A stretch of 64,000 nt of DNA from Perkinsus olseni (taxonomy: Eukaryota; Perkinsozoa; Perkinsida; Perkinsidae), in assembly GCA_013115135.1 (NCBI GenBank), contig JABANP010000118.1, positions 62,001 to 126,000 on the forward strand, in the 5' to 3' direction. A program made the translations under genes and the position numbers. The notes beneath the pieces were generated by a model, which was given only the letters and a program-made list of their open reading frames with translations, did no database searches and was not told where the DNA came from. Below are positions 33,836 through 44,200 of the stretch, piece after piece (the stretch's first letter is position 1; each line of letters starts with the position of its first letter).

Positions 33836-35150
33836 ATGCCTCCGCCCCTCTCAAAAGTGCTGCTTTACATTCCCAACTTGCTCGGCTACTTCAGAATAGT
33901 CGCCGGGTTGACAGCCTTCATGTTAGGCTTGGATGGTGGGGGGGCCGATCGGGCTTCACTCAGATTTCTGCCGAAATCCATGAGTGTTCGTGGTGCACTC
34001 GGATCAGACCCATCTTAGTTATCCACGACGTCGTGGTTTCAGGTGTACGCTTCGCTATGGTCAACTCTTACTCCTCACTCTTTAACCGATTGGCTTGATG
34101 GCTTCCTCGCAGTGCGGCTGAGGCAAAGGAGTAACTCTCTCGAACAGTGTCGGATATCCCGTCGGCTACCATCTTCATTACCACGCACCGTATTCTCGTG
34201 TTGACCCAGGCTCTGAAGGGCCCAACCTGTAGTCTCATCACACTGCCTTTGCTGTCTCTCAGGTATCTTCGGTGCTACCTTGGACGTCGTGGCGGATATC
34301 TTCTTGCGAAGCCTCCTCTGGTTTAGGTTGACCTTGGACGTTATTGCGACATACTGGTCTCTACGCTTCATCTTCACCGCAGTCTGCCTCTCGATCATCT
34401 CTCTCGAGTGGAGCTGCTGCGTGGCCTCCCAAATGACCGCAGCGTAAGGGAGGCCACTCCGTTCCTCACGGATTTTGTCCGAGCCCTCTGATTCCTCTCT
34501 TGATTGGCCTTCTTTTGATGTATGATTCATCACTAAGCTCTACCACACGGAGTGGATAGGCAGACGAAAATGCCACCTGCATATCACACTAGCACATTGA
34601 GCAGCTCCTCCGTCATGTGCGTCGCTCCGTTGATGCAAACGTGTGATGTTGTTAGAAAGAATCGTCCGAAGTTATCTTCGCTTAGGTACACTGGGCGGCC
34701 GTGGAAAGGAGGCCAGGGTCAACAGTCTGCGGCCGAGGGCTTCACTCCCACATACTCTCCTTTCGTGAAGAGAGTTCTCAAGAACGGGTTGAAATCTCCC
34801 CTCGGGGCCTGGGCTGTTATCGGTCTGTACGGCACGCCTGTGTGTGGCCTCCTCGTTGCAACTTCGCCCGACGGTGAGTTCAGCCGCCGCGAGAGTGATC
34901 AACGCCGTAGCTATCTCGATGTTCCATCAGCTACCTTTCGTTCCTCCCGAGTATCCCTTTCTTCTCAGGTCATGCTGCTGCTGCCGTCCTCCCTCACTGG
35001 GTTTTGACTTCTATTTTATTACCTCTCTGCATCACTGGTCGAATCATCGCCTTTGTAGCCGAGCTTGCCATCATTCACAATTGGATGAGACTAGTTGTAA
35101 CAATTGCTATAGACCAGCCAACGGCCTCTCTTGAACGCTGTGAGATATCT
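33836..35150 (+). CDS. CDP-alcohol phosphatidyltransferase, phosphatidylinositol-synthase-like
   Basis: ATG 33836 gives MPPPLSKVLLYIPNLLGYFR, typical of phosphatidylinositol synthase. An exon ending 34130 carries DWLDGFLAVRLRQR and splices (intron 34131-34262) to IFGATLDVVADIF, completing the signature DG-x2-A-x-x8-G-x3-D-x3-D. Membrane segments follow at 34300-34420 (SLRFIFTAVCLSIISLEW), with a GTAAGG donor at 34444. Later exons read YSPFVKRVLKNGLKSPLGAW (34760-34825) and LPLCITGRIIAFVAELAIIH (about 35020-35082). The enzyme would join CDP-diacylglycerol and inositol at the ER. Odd point: the Arg that normally follows Ala in the signature is Val (A-V), with Arg one place later. The 3' end is approximate, and the exact donor of exon 1 was not resolved. 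Confidence 0.78.
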
Positions 35151-36219
35151 ACTCCATCTCGGAATCCGACTTTCGTGTGGAGCTGCCATAACCTACGTCT
35201 GTTCTTAACCATCAGTTCTTGCCCTAGGTACTGATGCAAGACTTCGATCGGGCAGAGTAGAGTCCACCGGGCTCATCGAATCGTCATCTACCGAGTGTTG
35301 CTTTTATTGCGTATAATTTACTACCAGGCCTGCTGGATATGTCTGTTTCTCACCAGCCGTTGATTTTTACTTGTGGATTGGGCAGGCGAGCTGTTCCAGT
35401 GAGCGAGCGTTAACCCTCCTGCAAAAGCTGAGAAGTCACGGGAGCTCGGGAGCCTCGTGTATGCCGCGCCGACTAGTGGTAGGCCCAGGGCTCAACCATT
35501 GAGGGCAGAACTTCCAAAAAACTGAGTCCATTTATGTTAGTGAGCCTTTAACCTCAGCCCAATACAGGCCTGGTTAGAGTTTCACTGGTGTGCTCATTTT
35601 GAGGGCTATACGCCGCAGCTAGATGTATAGTAAGGGATCGTGTGGTTTGCCGACAGACTTCCCTCTAGGATTGTGTTCAAGCTCGAATGCTTCATTTCCT
35701 CGTGAGAGGGTCCGCTCGGCCGAGCAAAGGGCTGCGCGCACCACCATCACACAGCCTTCGTGGGGCGCCACCACAAGCACTATCTACGGGGCCCAGTGAT
35801 CAGTGGTTAGCTTATCACCTATTCAACGACTTTAGATAGACCAACAAGTAGCTCTCCCATTTGCTACGTGAGCTTTCGGGAGTGGAGCTTTTTTCTACGG
35901 ATCAGCCATTGCTGTACATCGCCCCCTACAACTTATCATCCGCCCAGAGTTGTGTCTCCGTCTACGAAGTTTAACTCCTTCGGTGTGTTTGTGGAAGGAA
36001 TGACGAGCTCCGTTTTGAAAAATATACTTCCCTCTCGAAATGCCTATCCTCCACCTCTCGATGCATGTTCGTCGTCCTTTCCTGACCAGCAAGTGCCCCC
36101 AACTGGCTTCTTGCGGCGGCGGTGAACTCTTCTCCATAGGGTGAACTAGAGCTTCGTCATCTTTCTTGAGCTAGGATTTTTCGGGGACTCTCCCAGCGCT
36201 ACCGCGCGCAGGGGCCGAC
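35151..36219. other. Intergenic, no gene recognised
   Basis: Short frames only. A minus frame at 36137-35895 has no motif. Nothing convincing was seen. Confidence 0.4.
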
Positions 36220-36480
36220 TTCCTGTAAGATGCAGGTAAGGAGACTTCGAGTGGAAAGCGGCGATGTGGCATCTCACGTAGACAGGTCAATTCCAGTCAC
36301 TACTTGTGGTTGCATGCGTGATTCAACAAGGTCTCTGTCTAGTAGACGGCCAACAAGGCGGCCAGCAGGACGAGGTGCCTACTCGTGCTGCTGGCCGCCT
36401 TGATAGCGCTCTCTTCACTCAATCCTCGGGCGGTCCTGCAGCCATCGGCTTTTCCGCCTCATCTAGTATACCGGTATCGA
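36220..36480 (+). promoter_or_regulatory. 5' region of secreted-family copy B: shared blocks and hairpin
   Basis: The distal block 36220-36257 (GATGCAGGTAAGGAGACTTC) and proximal block 36459-36475 (CATCTAGTATACCGGT) are shared with copy A; the distal block is also in copy C. Between them, 36355-36374 and 36382-36401 form 20-bp arms (AAGGCGGCCAGCAGGACGAG) with one mismatch and a 7-nt loop. If transcribed, this hairpin would sit in the leader. Confidence 0.6.
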
Positions 36481-36486
36481 TTCGCA

Positions 36487-37678
36487 ATGCCAACTACCCT
36501 TCCCAATTATTTCCTCTTCCTCGCCCTCGTGGATCTGGCGGGTGCCTCTCCTCCGAGCATCGAAGCTGGTCACTATGAAGGTCTGGTGGATCCAGCCCAT
36601 CCTATTGGTACCCTTCAGGGTATTGCCATCGACATTCGCATGGAAGGCTTCCAGGGGGATGTTCCTTTCGGCAGAATGAAATTTCGTGGTGAAACTGCGA
36701 AAGGGGAGCCGAAGATTATAGACATCGAGCAAACGATGTGGGTATGCGCAAGCTCGGTGAGCTACATCAGAACAGAGTTTGGCCCTTTTGATGCACAGGA
36801 GATCCAACAGTGCTACTACCCTATCCGTTGGAGCAAGCCTGCTCATGAGAAGCTCAAGGACGCATATAGCAGCTTCTCGATTCTCGGTTCCGAGCCGAAG
36901 AAGACGCCCGCTTTGCGTCACCTAATAAGACTATGCTTGGTGTCCGGGTATTGGTTCGTATTCCTCGGAAGGCGGAGAGATGATCTGAAGCGAAACGGTT
37001 ATGTCCTGACCCATCCGGTGTTCATGGAGAGAGCTCAGACGCTGAGTCCCCGCTCAGCTTCCGAAACAGCTTTCCCGAGGGCAAGTCGATGAGAAGCTGG
37101 AGGGGATGAGGACCATTCTGCCATTGGCTTCAACCGGTGGTGCGCCAGCGACCTGGAGTGGGAGCCCGTACCAGGCTCGCCCGGTCGTGGATATTGAAGA
37201 GTTGCCACTTGGGTTCTTGACGGACACTCAGGAGACTGATAGGTTCTATACAGTGTGTTTTACGCTTCAAAAGGGAGAGAGCGGCTGGTCGCGACTCGGT
37301 CAGTTGCTATTGGCCAGTACAGCGTTGGATCCACCTGCTACAACTGAGACCTACTTCGAATATCTCAATGCAGCCGAGGACGCTCCCCCGTCAAACGTCC
37401 TCATCCTCCCTCTGATGCCCCTCGTAAGGAAGGGTTGTGATGCTGACTGCTACATCTTCGCCGGTCTTACAGACCCCGCGGACCAGGCCGAAGTCGAGGC
37501 CTCCCTCACTGCAGCCGGCCGGGCATTCGGCATCAACAACCTCACTCTTGGATCCATCAGACTGCATAGATCGGGCATGGATGGCGGCCACTTCGAACTG
37601 CTACTCGGCACGGAGGCGTCCGATCCGGCCAAGCCAGACTTGAGGATCAGGCTTGGAGTACACCCCTCTTACTGTTGA
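36487..37678 (+). CDS. Secreted-family protein, copy B (intact)
   Basis: ATG 36487 starts MPTTLPNYFLFLALVDLAGA (signal peptide), then SPPSIEAGHYEGLVDPAHPI. A 40-nt GT-AG intron at 37018-37057 joins exon 1 (177 codons) to exon 2, giving one frame to the TGA at 37676-37678, about 383 residues. The C-terminal core (PSNVLILPLMPLVRKGCDAD to GMDGGHFELLLGTE) is almost identical in DNA to copy A and close to copy C, whereas the regions between blocks have diverged. Relative to copy A, one extra G near 37652 shifts the last residues to GVHPSYC, losing the basic tail that is still readable downstream in another frame. No known domain. It is presumably secreted or surface-located; function unknown. Confidence 0.7.
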
Positions 37679-38144
37679 TTCCGCGGGAGTGGCGGACGTT
37701 CCACACCAACCCAGTGAGTTCGAGGCCAGCACAAGCCGAGGAGAGAAGCGTTCACAAGATCAGCCCGATGTGGACCTAGCGATGAAGAAAACCAAGCTGT
37801 ACCGTTTGTTGACTGGAACGGTATAAGTCACGGGGTGCTGCTGCAAGTGCCCTTGTTGCTCATTGCTCATCTTCCGATGTGTCCTTTTTTTGATGTAAAA
37901 CTTCATCGAACCATGTTTTCAGTGTCGGGTTCAGTTCCCATGTCACATAAGCTTCGGTGAATCGAAAATTCCAACTTCGATTGCGGCGGATTTCAACCGT
38001 CTTAGAGTACCTTGTCTAGGAAGATGGTGCTTGATACAAGCCCTGCTCTATTGTTCCCGACATTCAAGTCTTTATTCTAGTCCCGCCGCCAAACTGAGTT
38101 CCTTACTCGCCAGTTCGATGCCTCCCTCCACGGCGCAAAATTCA
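37679..38144. other. 3' flank of copy B, partly conserved with copy C
   Basis: 37846-37990 (for example GGGTTCAGTTCCCATGTCAC, then ATAAGCTTCGGTGAATCGAA) aligns with 54824-54966 downstream of copy C, so the duplicated unit extends past the coding region. Confidence 0.6.
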
Positions 38145-39222
38145 TGTCTTCGCTTGTTGGTTTGATCATCATCGGCGCGACCGTGAACGGTACTCATGCG
38201 GCGAGTAGACTTCTGAATGGTGCAGGTGATATCAGTGGTATCACGTCATGCTGCTCATCTCTACGTTGAAGTCTGTTTACGACGGCCACCCTTTCTCTGT
38301 GAACCCTCGTGGAGTTAAGCTCGATTTCTCCTCATACGACTCGCCATTGATCCACGTGTTTCCGCGTTGGCATCCTCTCCTTTTCTCCTAGTTCCTTCTC
38401 CGAGCAGGCTGCCCCTGACGGACTTTCCGTTCATATATCGTACAGCATTGAGAGGGTCAATCAACAAATTACAGTGATAATCAAAAGGCTCACTCCTAAC
38501 TTGCCAATCATCAAAGCAGCATTGTGTCAAGTCACCGACTGGGCTTCGTAGTTGCGCTCCACGATCATTTTTTTCGACATACCCATGGTCATCTCGAACA
38601 AGCTGCATGGTACTCGATGGGCCCTGCTGCTCCGACCGCCGCGGCAGCCTGTGAACGCTATTAGGTACGAAGCGCGAAGGGCAATATAATCTCAACTACT
38701 CGAGGTTCGATGGTGTCGGCGAAGAGAGTCGTGAGGAGGCCAGTCAAGAGGGTAAGGATGCCTTCCGGTGAAGGTTTGATGTGCTTTGAGAGGAGTTGCG
38801 ACCGAGCCCGGTCTGCTCGCACTCGGCGTCTCTGTGCATTAGGTAGAGAGAAGGCCGTGATTGAAGGTCACGTACCGCCAGAGCTGAAGGAAGCTCTGAG
38901 GCTGATGAAGGTTAGGGCTCTCAGTCGAGCATCTCTTCGCAGATGTATTCGAACTTGTATCTGTGTTTACGAGCTGGTCACCGAGCTCATTGCTAGTGAT
39001 GGCGCGGGACTATCGGGCTCATGTCTTAAAAGGCGTTCACGGATTGGAGAACCATTGGGGGTACTCTGCTCCATTTGCTCAGTCCGGAGATCCAAAAGCT
39101 AAGAAGAGAGCGAACGAGCTGGCACTTCTGGCTGTTGAGGTGATAAGCTCGATCAAATGCCATTCAGGATGGTCTCATCTGCGACGAGCTGCGATCTCTA
39201 CCTATATCGCTAGCTCCCGTTA
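38145..39222 (+). CDS. Unrecognised exons, possibly a secreted or basic protein
   Basis: MSSLVGLIIIGATVNGTHAA at 38145 looks like a signal peptide but its frame closes soon after. Further downstream, 38710-38760 (MVSAKRVVRRPVKR, followed by GTAAGG), 38860-38970 (GHVPPELKEALRLMKVRALS) and 38990-39221 (GVHGLENHWGYSAPFAQSGD, LAVEVISSIKCHSGWSHLRR) look coding. I could not connect these pieces or name a family. They may be one or more small genes. Confidence 0.3.
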
Positions 39223-39254
39223 ATACTTGATAACTCGTGAATTGTATAAGAGTT

Positions 39255-40993
39255 GTAGATAGATGGCTCTCCTGTTCGGTAGTATTATCACAGCGAGAGG
39301 CTCTTACTGTGAGCTCCAAAAGCACGCATTGCCCCACTCAGAGAGGCGGTCCGGAGATTCGGAAACGCTTCGAAGAGGCTCTGGCCCTCTCGACCGACAC
39401 CACCGCCCAGGATGGGTCTATCAAGGTGAGTTGAAGAAGATAGGGCTGACCCTTGGGCTAACAAGTGCATTTATGCTTGAGCCTCCGAGTGGTGGAGGTG
39501 AAGGACTCACAAGGACGCCCCGCGGCTCCCCTGAACTGTGCGTAGATCTCAGCATCATTCCATCCTGCCAGTTCATCAGGCGGCTTCTTCGATACTGGAA
39601 GAGAAGCTCGATGCGACACGAGAGGAGTTGAAAGCCATTGACGAGAAGATTGAGGCGGCTAGGCGGTGCACTGTGAGAAACACCGCAAGAGGTTATGCTG
39701 GCGAGATAGTATCAACAAACATATCCGCATCTTTGCCTTCTCTCTTATCCACCGATCGACATCTAGTAACATCTTCGGACTTCACTACAATATTGTGTCA
39801 GACTCCGGAAGACTTCTTCGAGCTCCTGAAGGAGAGTGGCATCCAGGATAGAGGAGACATCCAGCGCGCTATCGGAGACCCTCAGTAGCCTGCTCCCCCA
39901 TATCTTCATAACCCCCAGTTCTTCTGAGGTATTTTTCGGAGCTGATCAACAGGCGAACCCTTCCGAAGGAAGATCCCAAAGTCGCCAAAATCCTCAATTT
40001 GGTTGAACGTGAGATCTCATAGCGTTTCGATCGCTGATTCTGCTTATCCAGCGTTGGTATGGCTTGTTTAGAATGCACGGAGAGCCAGGAAGCAGCCGAG
40101 ACGGTGCCAATGAGGGAGAAAACGATCGAACCGGCGTGGCAGCAGGCGAATCATACGGTGAACATCGCGAATCGTATGATTTGTGCTCGGTTGTGGTATC
40201 CCGCCGCAGGTCCAATACCTGACGGATGAGAAGACTGGGAAAATGAGGGGAGCCTGCATTACTGTTGATGTGTCGGGGATTAAGAGCATAGAGGATGTCG
40301 AGCTCGACGTATCCAAATGGTAAGGAGATACCGTGTATGATACACGGAATAATACACGGCGTAGTGCCTTGCACTCAGCAGGTCTTGACTTTGATCACGG
40401 TTCCTGGAAGAGAGCTCTCTATTAATGCCTTATTCGATCCTGTCTAAAGTGCGCCAGAAGCCGGCCGGTTTTTCTCTGTCGTGTATTTTCATTGTCGGGA
40501 TAGTCTAGTGGTTATGACGTCTGCCTTACACGCAGAAGGTCGCGAGTTCGACCCTCGCTCCTGGTATTGTACCTTGGGTTATCACCGAAGGATCATTGTA
40601 GATTGTATTCCTCGTGAGCGGGAGCTTCTGGAAGTCTTGTCACTCATGCTCCGTGGCATGAGGGCTATGGTCGAGTTAGAAATTTCTCATCATCTATCGC
40701 CGTGGCACTTGGTGTAGGCCACGGACTAGTTCGTTACAATCCCGAGTTCTGAAATGTGCCGCCGATGCCTTATGATGTATTGGCTTCCGATATCATTCGT
40801 CTCGGTTGAGCCCGCCAGCCACCCTGAGTCCGCGTGTCCTCTCAGCTACATTCGCATTCGAGCAACTCCCATTCGTAAAGTCCTCAACCTCGGCCCCTTT
40901 AACTTCGAGCTTAATATCGATACTGTTGAAGCGAAGCTGAAAAGGAAGCATGGGAAGCTCCTTGTTACAGTTCGTCCTCGGATGAGAGATTAG
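39255..40993 (+). CDS. PIH1/CS-domain protein, candidate dynein-arm or R2TP-type assembly factor
   Basis: Probable exons: 39300-39425 (IRKRFEEALALSTDTTAQDG), about 39565-39667 (SSILEEKLDATREELKAIDE), 39822-39885 (TPEDFFELLKESGIQDRGDI), 39930-40010 (YFSELINRRTLPKEDPKVAK), 40210-40319 (KTGKMRGACITVDVSGIKSI, EDVELDVSK) and 40846-40993 (IRKVLNLGPFNFELNIDTVE, AKLKRKHGKLLVTVRPRMRD, stop 40991-40993). The last two exons join in frame across a 526-nt intron and read as a CS/p23-like beta-sandwich of the kind ending PIH1 proteins (final hydrophobic strand then M-R-D). Such proteins help assemble axonemal dyneins or R2TP complexes, fitting the nearby ciliary genes. The N-terminal exons are less certain, and the family assignment rests on the C-terminal fold pattern. 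Confidence 0.5.
40494..40565 (+). tRNA. trnV(uac): tRNA-Val(TAC), nested in an intron
   Basis: 72 nt. Acceptor GTCGGGA/TCCTGGT (with G-T wobbles), D-arm GTC..GAC, anticodon stem TCTGC/GCAGA with loop CTTACAC (anticodon TAC), T-arm GCGAG-TTCGACC-CTCGC. It lies inside the 40320-40845 intron of the PIH1/CS gene, same strand. Confidence 0.88.
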
Positions 40994-41267
40994 CATGCTT
41001 GGCAACAGACGTTAGTATCATTCACTGTGCGATTTGGGCTTCAAGTGTCTCACAGAAATTGGGATCAGCTGGGGTTTACATGCTTAATGCCGCTCCTTCA
41101 AACCATTCCTCTCCAGCAGGGCCTCCCCTGTCGCTACGTCCTGTCTCCAGTAGGCATCCAGACTGCTTGAGTGATAACCTCGTGGTGGCTTCCTCGCTCA
41201 GGAGAAGGTGTCTGGTCCGGACTCGAGACACGAGGGCCCGAGCAGCCATAGAGGAGTGGCAGTGAAA

Positions 41268-44200
41268 ATGGACTTCGGTGAAGAGGCGGAGCTCGACTGG
41301 GGAAGGAAGCTGTTAACCGGCTCTTCAGTTGCTGTCCTCCTCCAGAGTTAACCCGCAGGTACCCTTTCTATGTCCAAGTTACGTCGGTTGACCTCAGCGG
41401 ATATGCGCGCTCGGCGAAGTTGCTCGGAGAAGAGGGAGACAAAGCGTCGAAATTTCTAGAGAACTGGCGGAAGTGATCTACCTGGACTGCTAACCTGGTA
41501 GGCCATTTGTTAGGTATGCCTCCGACCGGGAACGATCAAAGCAGAAGCAGGAGTCCTTGACCGCGCAGTTATCAGGGCTTGTAGCGGAGAGGTATCGGAC
41601 GTGACACCTGCCTATCGCCATGATGTCATCAGCCGAGCCTCTCCTGGTGAAGATATCATGCGCAGAAGATGGGAGCTGCGCAGACAGCGAGACGAGGAAG
41701 AGAGGAAGATGCTCGACATCACGCAACTTCTGTAAACCTAGCGATGCCGTCGTCCTGTATTTCCTCCCTGTGGTCAGCCTCTCGAGGCTGCTGTGTGAAT
41801 CAGGTATGCGAGTTGGATGCAACTAAAACTCATCCGTGAGTGGCAAGGGTTCACTTCTACGCCGTGGATCCTGAAGGCTGTCCCTGCTACGATGGACCCG
41901 GCGGACGACGAGAAGCGATGCTCGAGGGAGAAGCAGGAGGAATCCCAGGAAGTACGTGTCGCACTTGTGTAACTCGGGCATGATCTGGGCCCGCTCTCTG
42001 CCTCGATATGAGGTGTCGATAGTCGGTGCTTCAGCCACTATCCGAACTATTTTCGTGCTTCTAGCGTAGCTCATAGCTCCATGCGCGAGACCGCTCTCCT
42101 TCTATGACGCTGTAGGCGGTTCTTTGCGTGCTGTAGGTCTCGGTGTTACAATCGCTACCGCCTGCGGAAGCCCTCGCTGCCGTTTCTGAGAGGTGGGCGA
42201 AGACGAAGAGGCAACCGGGAGAGCCGCAGGTGAGGTGACGCTCTCATAGTAGTGGAGTGCTCGTCGTGTTTAGTACGACATGCGCCTGATATATGATGAC
42301 CAGTGTATAACGGCTGATCATAAGCTCGATTCACCTTTGGAGATTGAGCGCCGAGAGAGGGCACGGAAGATCAGGGCTTACCTCACTGCTAGCTTGGATG
42401 GCGGTAAGCTCGCTAACTGGGCGCATCAATGAGGCGTCACCTCCTCAGGCACGGAAGTCCGCTCAGAATTCGAGCTCCCACTGACTGATATCTACACCTG
42501 GTCCTTGGGAGAGCTGCCTCTGGTAAGCTCCAAGAGCTCCTCCTGAGCTCAGCCGTGTGCCTTTCAGGGTGATGCGGTCCACTGCCAGCGAGCGTCCCCC
42601 GATCCTCCTGTGGTGGCCGCCGCTGGTGCCTTCTCCTTTGCAGTGCATACCATGCCGAACCTCCTCACACTCAGTAGGTAACAGAAAGGCGTATACCTAT
42701 ATGCCAATAATATACCACATTTTCCGATAATCGTGTTGGATACCAACAGGTTTTATCTTCACAGATTAGAATGATATATTATCACGTATTCAACGATACT
42801 CCATCTGAACGTCATTGCATCCCAATTTCACCCATGAGTTGCGCCCATCTGCCACAACAGATTACGATAGATTTTTCTGTAGGAGTTTACGTCAGCCACA
42901 TAGAGAGTCGGTGGCAGCTGCTAGTCCCTAGAAGTTTGAGACTGGCGATGGGGCGCACCAGAGTAGCTGCAGAGGCGGTCGTGAATGTGAAAACGACAGT
43001 CGGCGGGAAGCAGGTGAGAGTCAACTCCTGGGCGCTTGCTGAAGTTGAAGTATTCGCTCAGGTGACGCATGTTTATCAGCAGCACCACTTTGCGGAGAAC
43101 CTGTCCGTATTGGCGGACGGAGCGAAGGAAGATTCGGAGCACTCGGGTAAGTAGAGAGAACGATCCAGTCGGGGCTGTCACCTTTCTCGTAGGCATCACC
43201 ACTGGAGTGCTCACCTGGCCTGATGCTGCCACCTCCAGCCATAGTGGGTATGTCGTGCCTCCCATCATTGGTTCCGGAGGGACGGTACATGACGAGGAGC
43301 CGAAGGACATGGAGACCATGTCCAACACTCCACGCGGCGCTGATGATTCTACTGAAGGGGTCCTCCAGGGTGACTTGGCGGAGTACTTCGATAAGAGGTT
43401 ATTCTCTATCAGCCCTCTGTGTCACTTCCTAGCGTCTACCGAAGGTACTGCTGGCTGCCTCTGGCTGCTGGAGAGGATGGCTCGGCTATGTGGAGAAGCG
43501 CTCGGCTGATGATGTTGCGCGAGAGGGCCGAAGGTCGCCTCCTGGGTGGGTATGGTGTATCGCTAGGGGCCCTAACCACGTTGCCATGATGATATCGGCG
43601 CAGCTCAGAGGGGCTCGCCCAGGTTGTGTTTCCTTCAGGAGAGTATGGGAACGTCCCCATTCCTGCATTCGACCGTGAACTGCCGGCGCATCTCCGGCGC
43701 AGGTCAACCCAAGGCACTGATGAACATGAGACAAGTCGAGCGAAGACACCCCGTAGATCTCACTGTCACGCTGCTAGGCCTCACACCAATCACCGCAGGT
43801 CGCTCGAGCACCTCTGGTTCCCTCACACTAGGGGTTGAGGGCGACGACTCCGAGCGGGAAGGCCACATACAGGATTTTATAGACAGGGTTAGGGCACGGA
43901 GTCAGCAGCACTTGCAGATCAAGTGGGCCGGGGCGGGCATGGCTGAGGGCCCTCACTCCTCCCGAGTCTCACGGCTCAGATCAGTCGTCACCTACCGCAG
44001 TGTAGTGCAGGAGTGCGAGATAGATCTGCTGTCCTGGCTTCAATGGGCTGAGCTGTTGTGAGGAGCTACCCGCCTGGCAGTGGCGTCGAGCGTTACAGCA
44101 GGTACGCGGTGAAGTCGTTGTTCACGCCATACCGTCCGCTGCGTCCAGCTCCCCGCAAGGACCCTCGCTTGAGCGTGAACGCCACTAAGCAAGTTGATTT

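Noticed and set aside
34075..34533. 152-aa minus-strand frame
   Set aside because: It is antisense to well-supported exons of the phosphatidyltransferase gene and has no motif.
36463..36921. 152-aa minus-strand frame
   Set aside because: It is antisense to exon 1 of secreted-family copy B, whose homologues confirm the plus strand.
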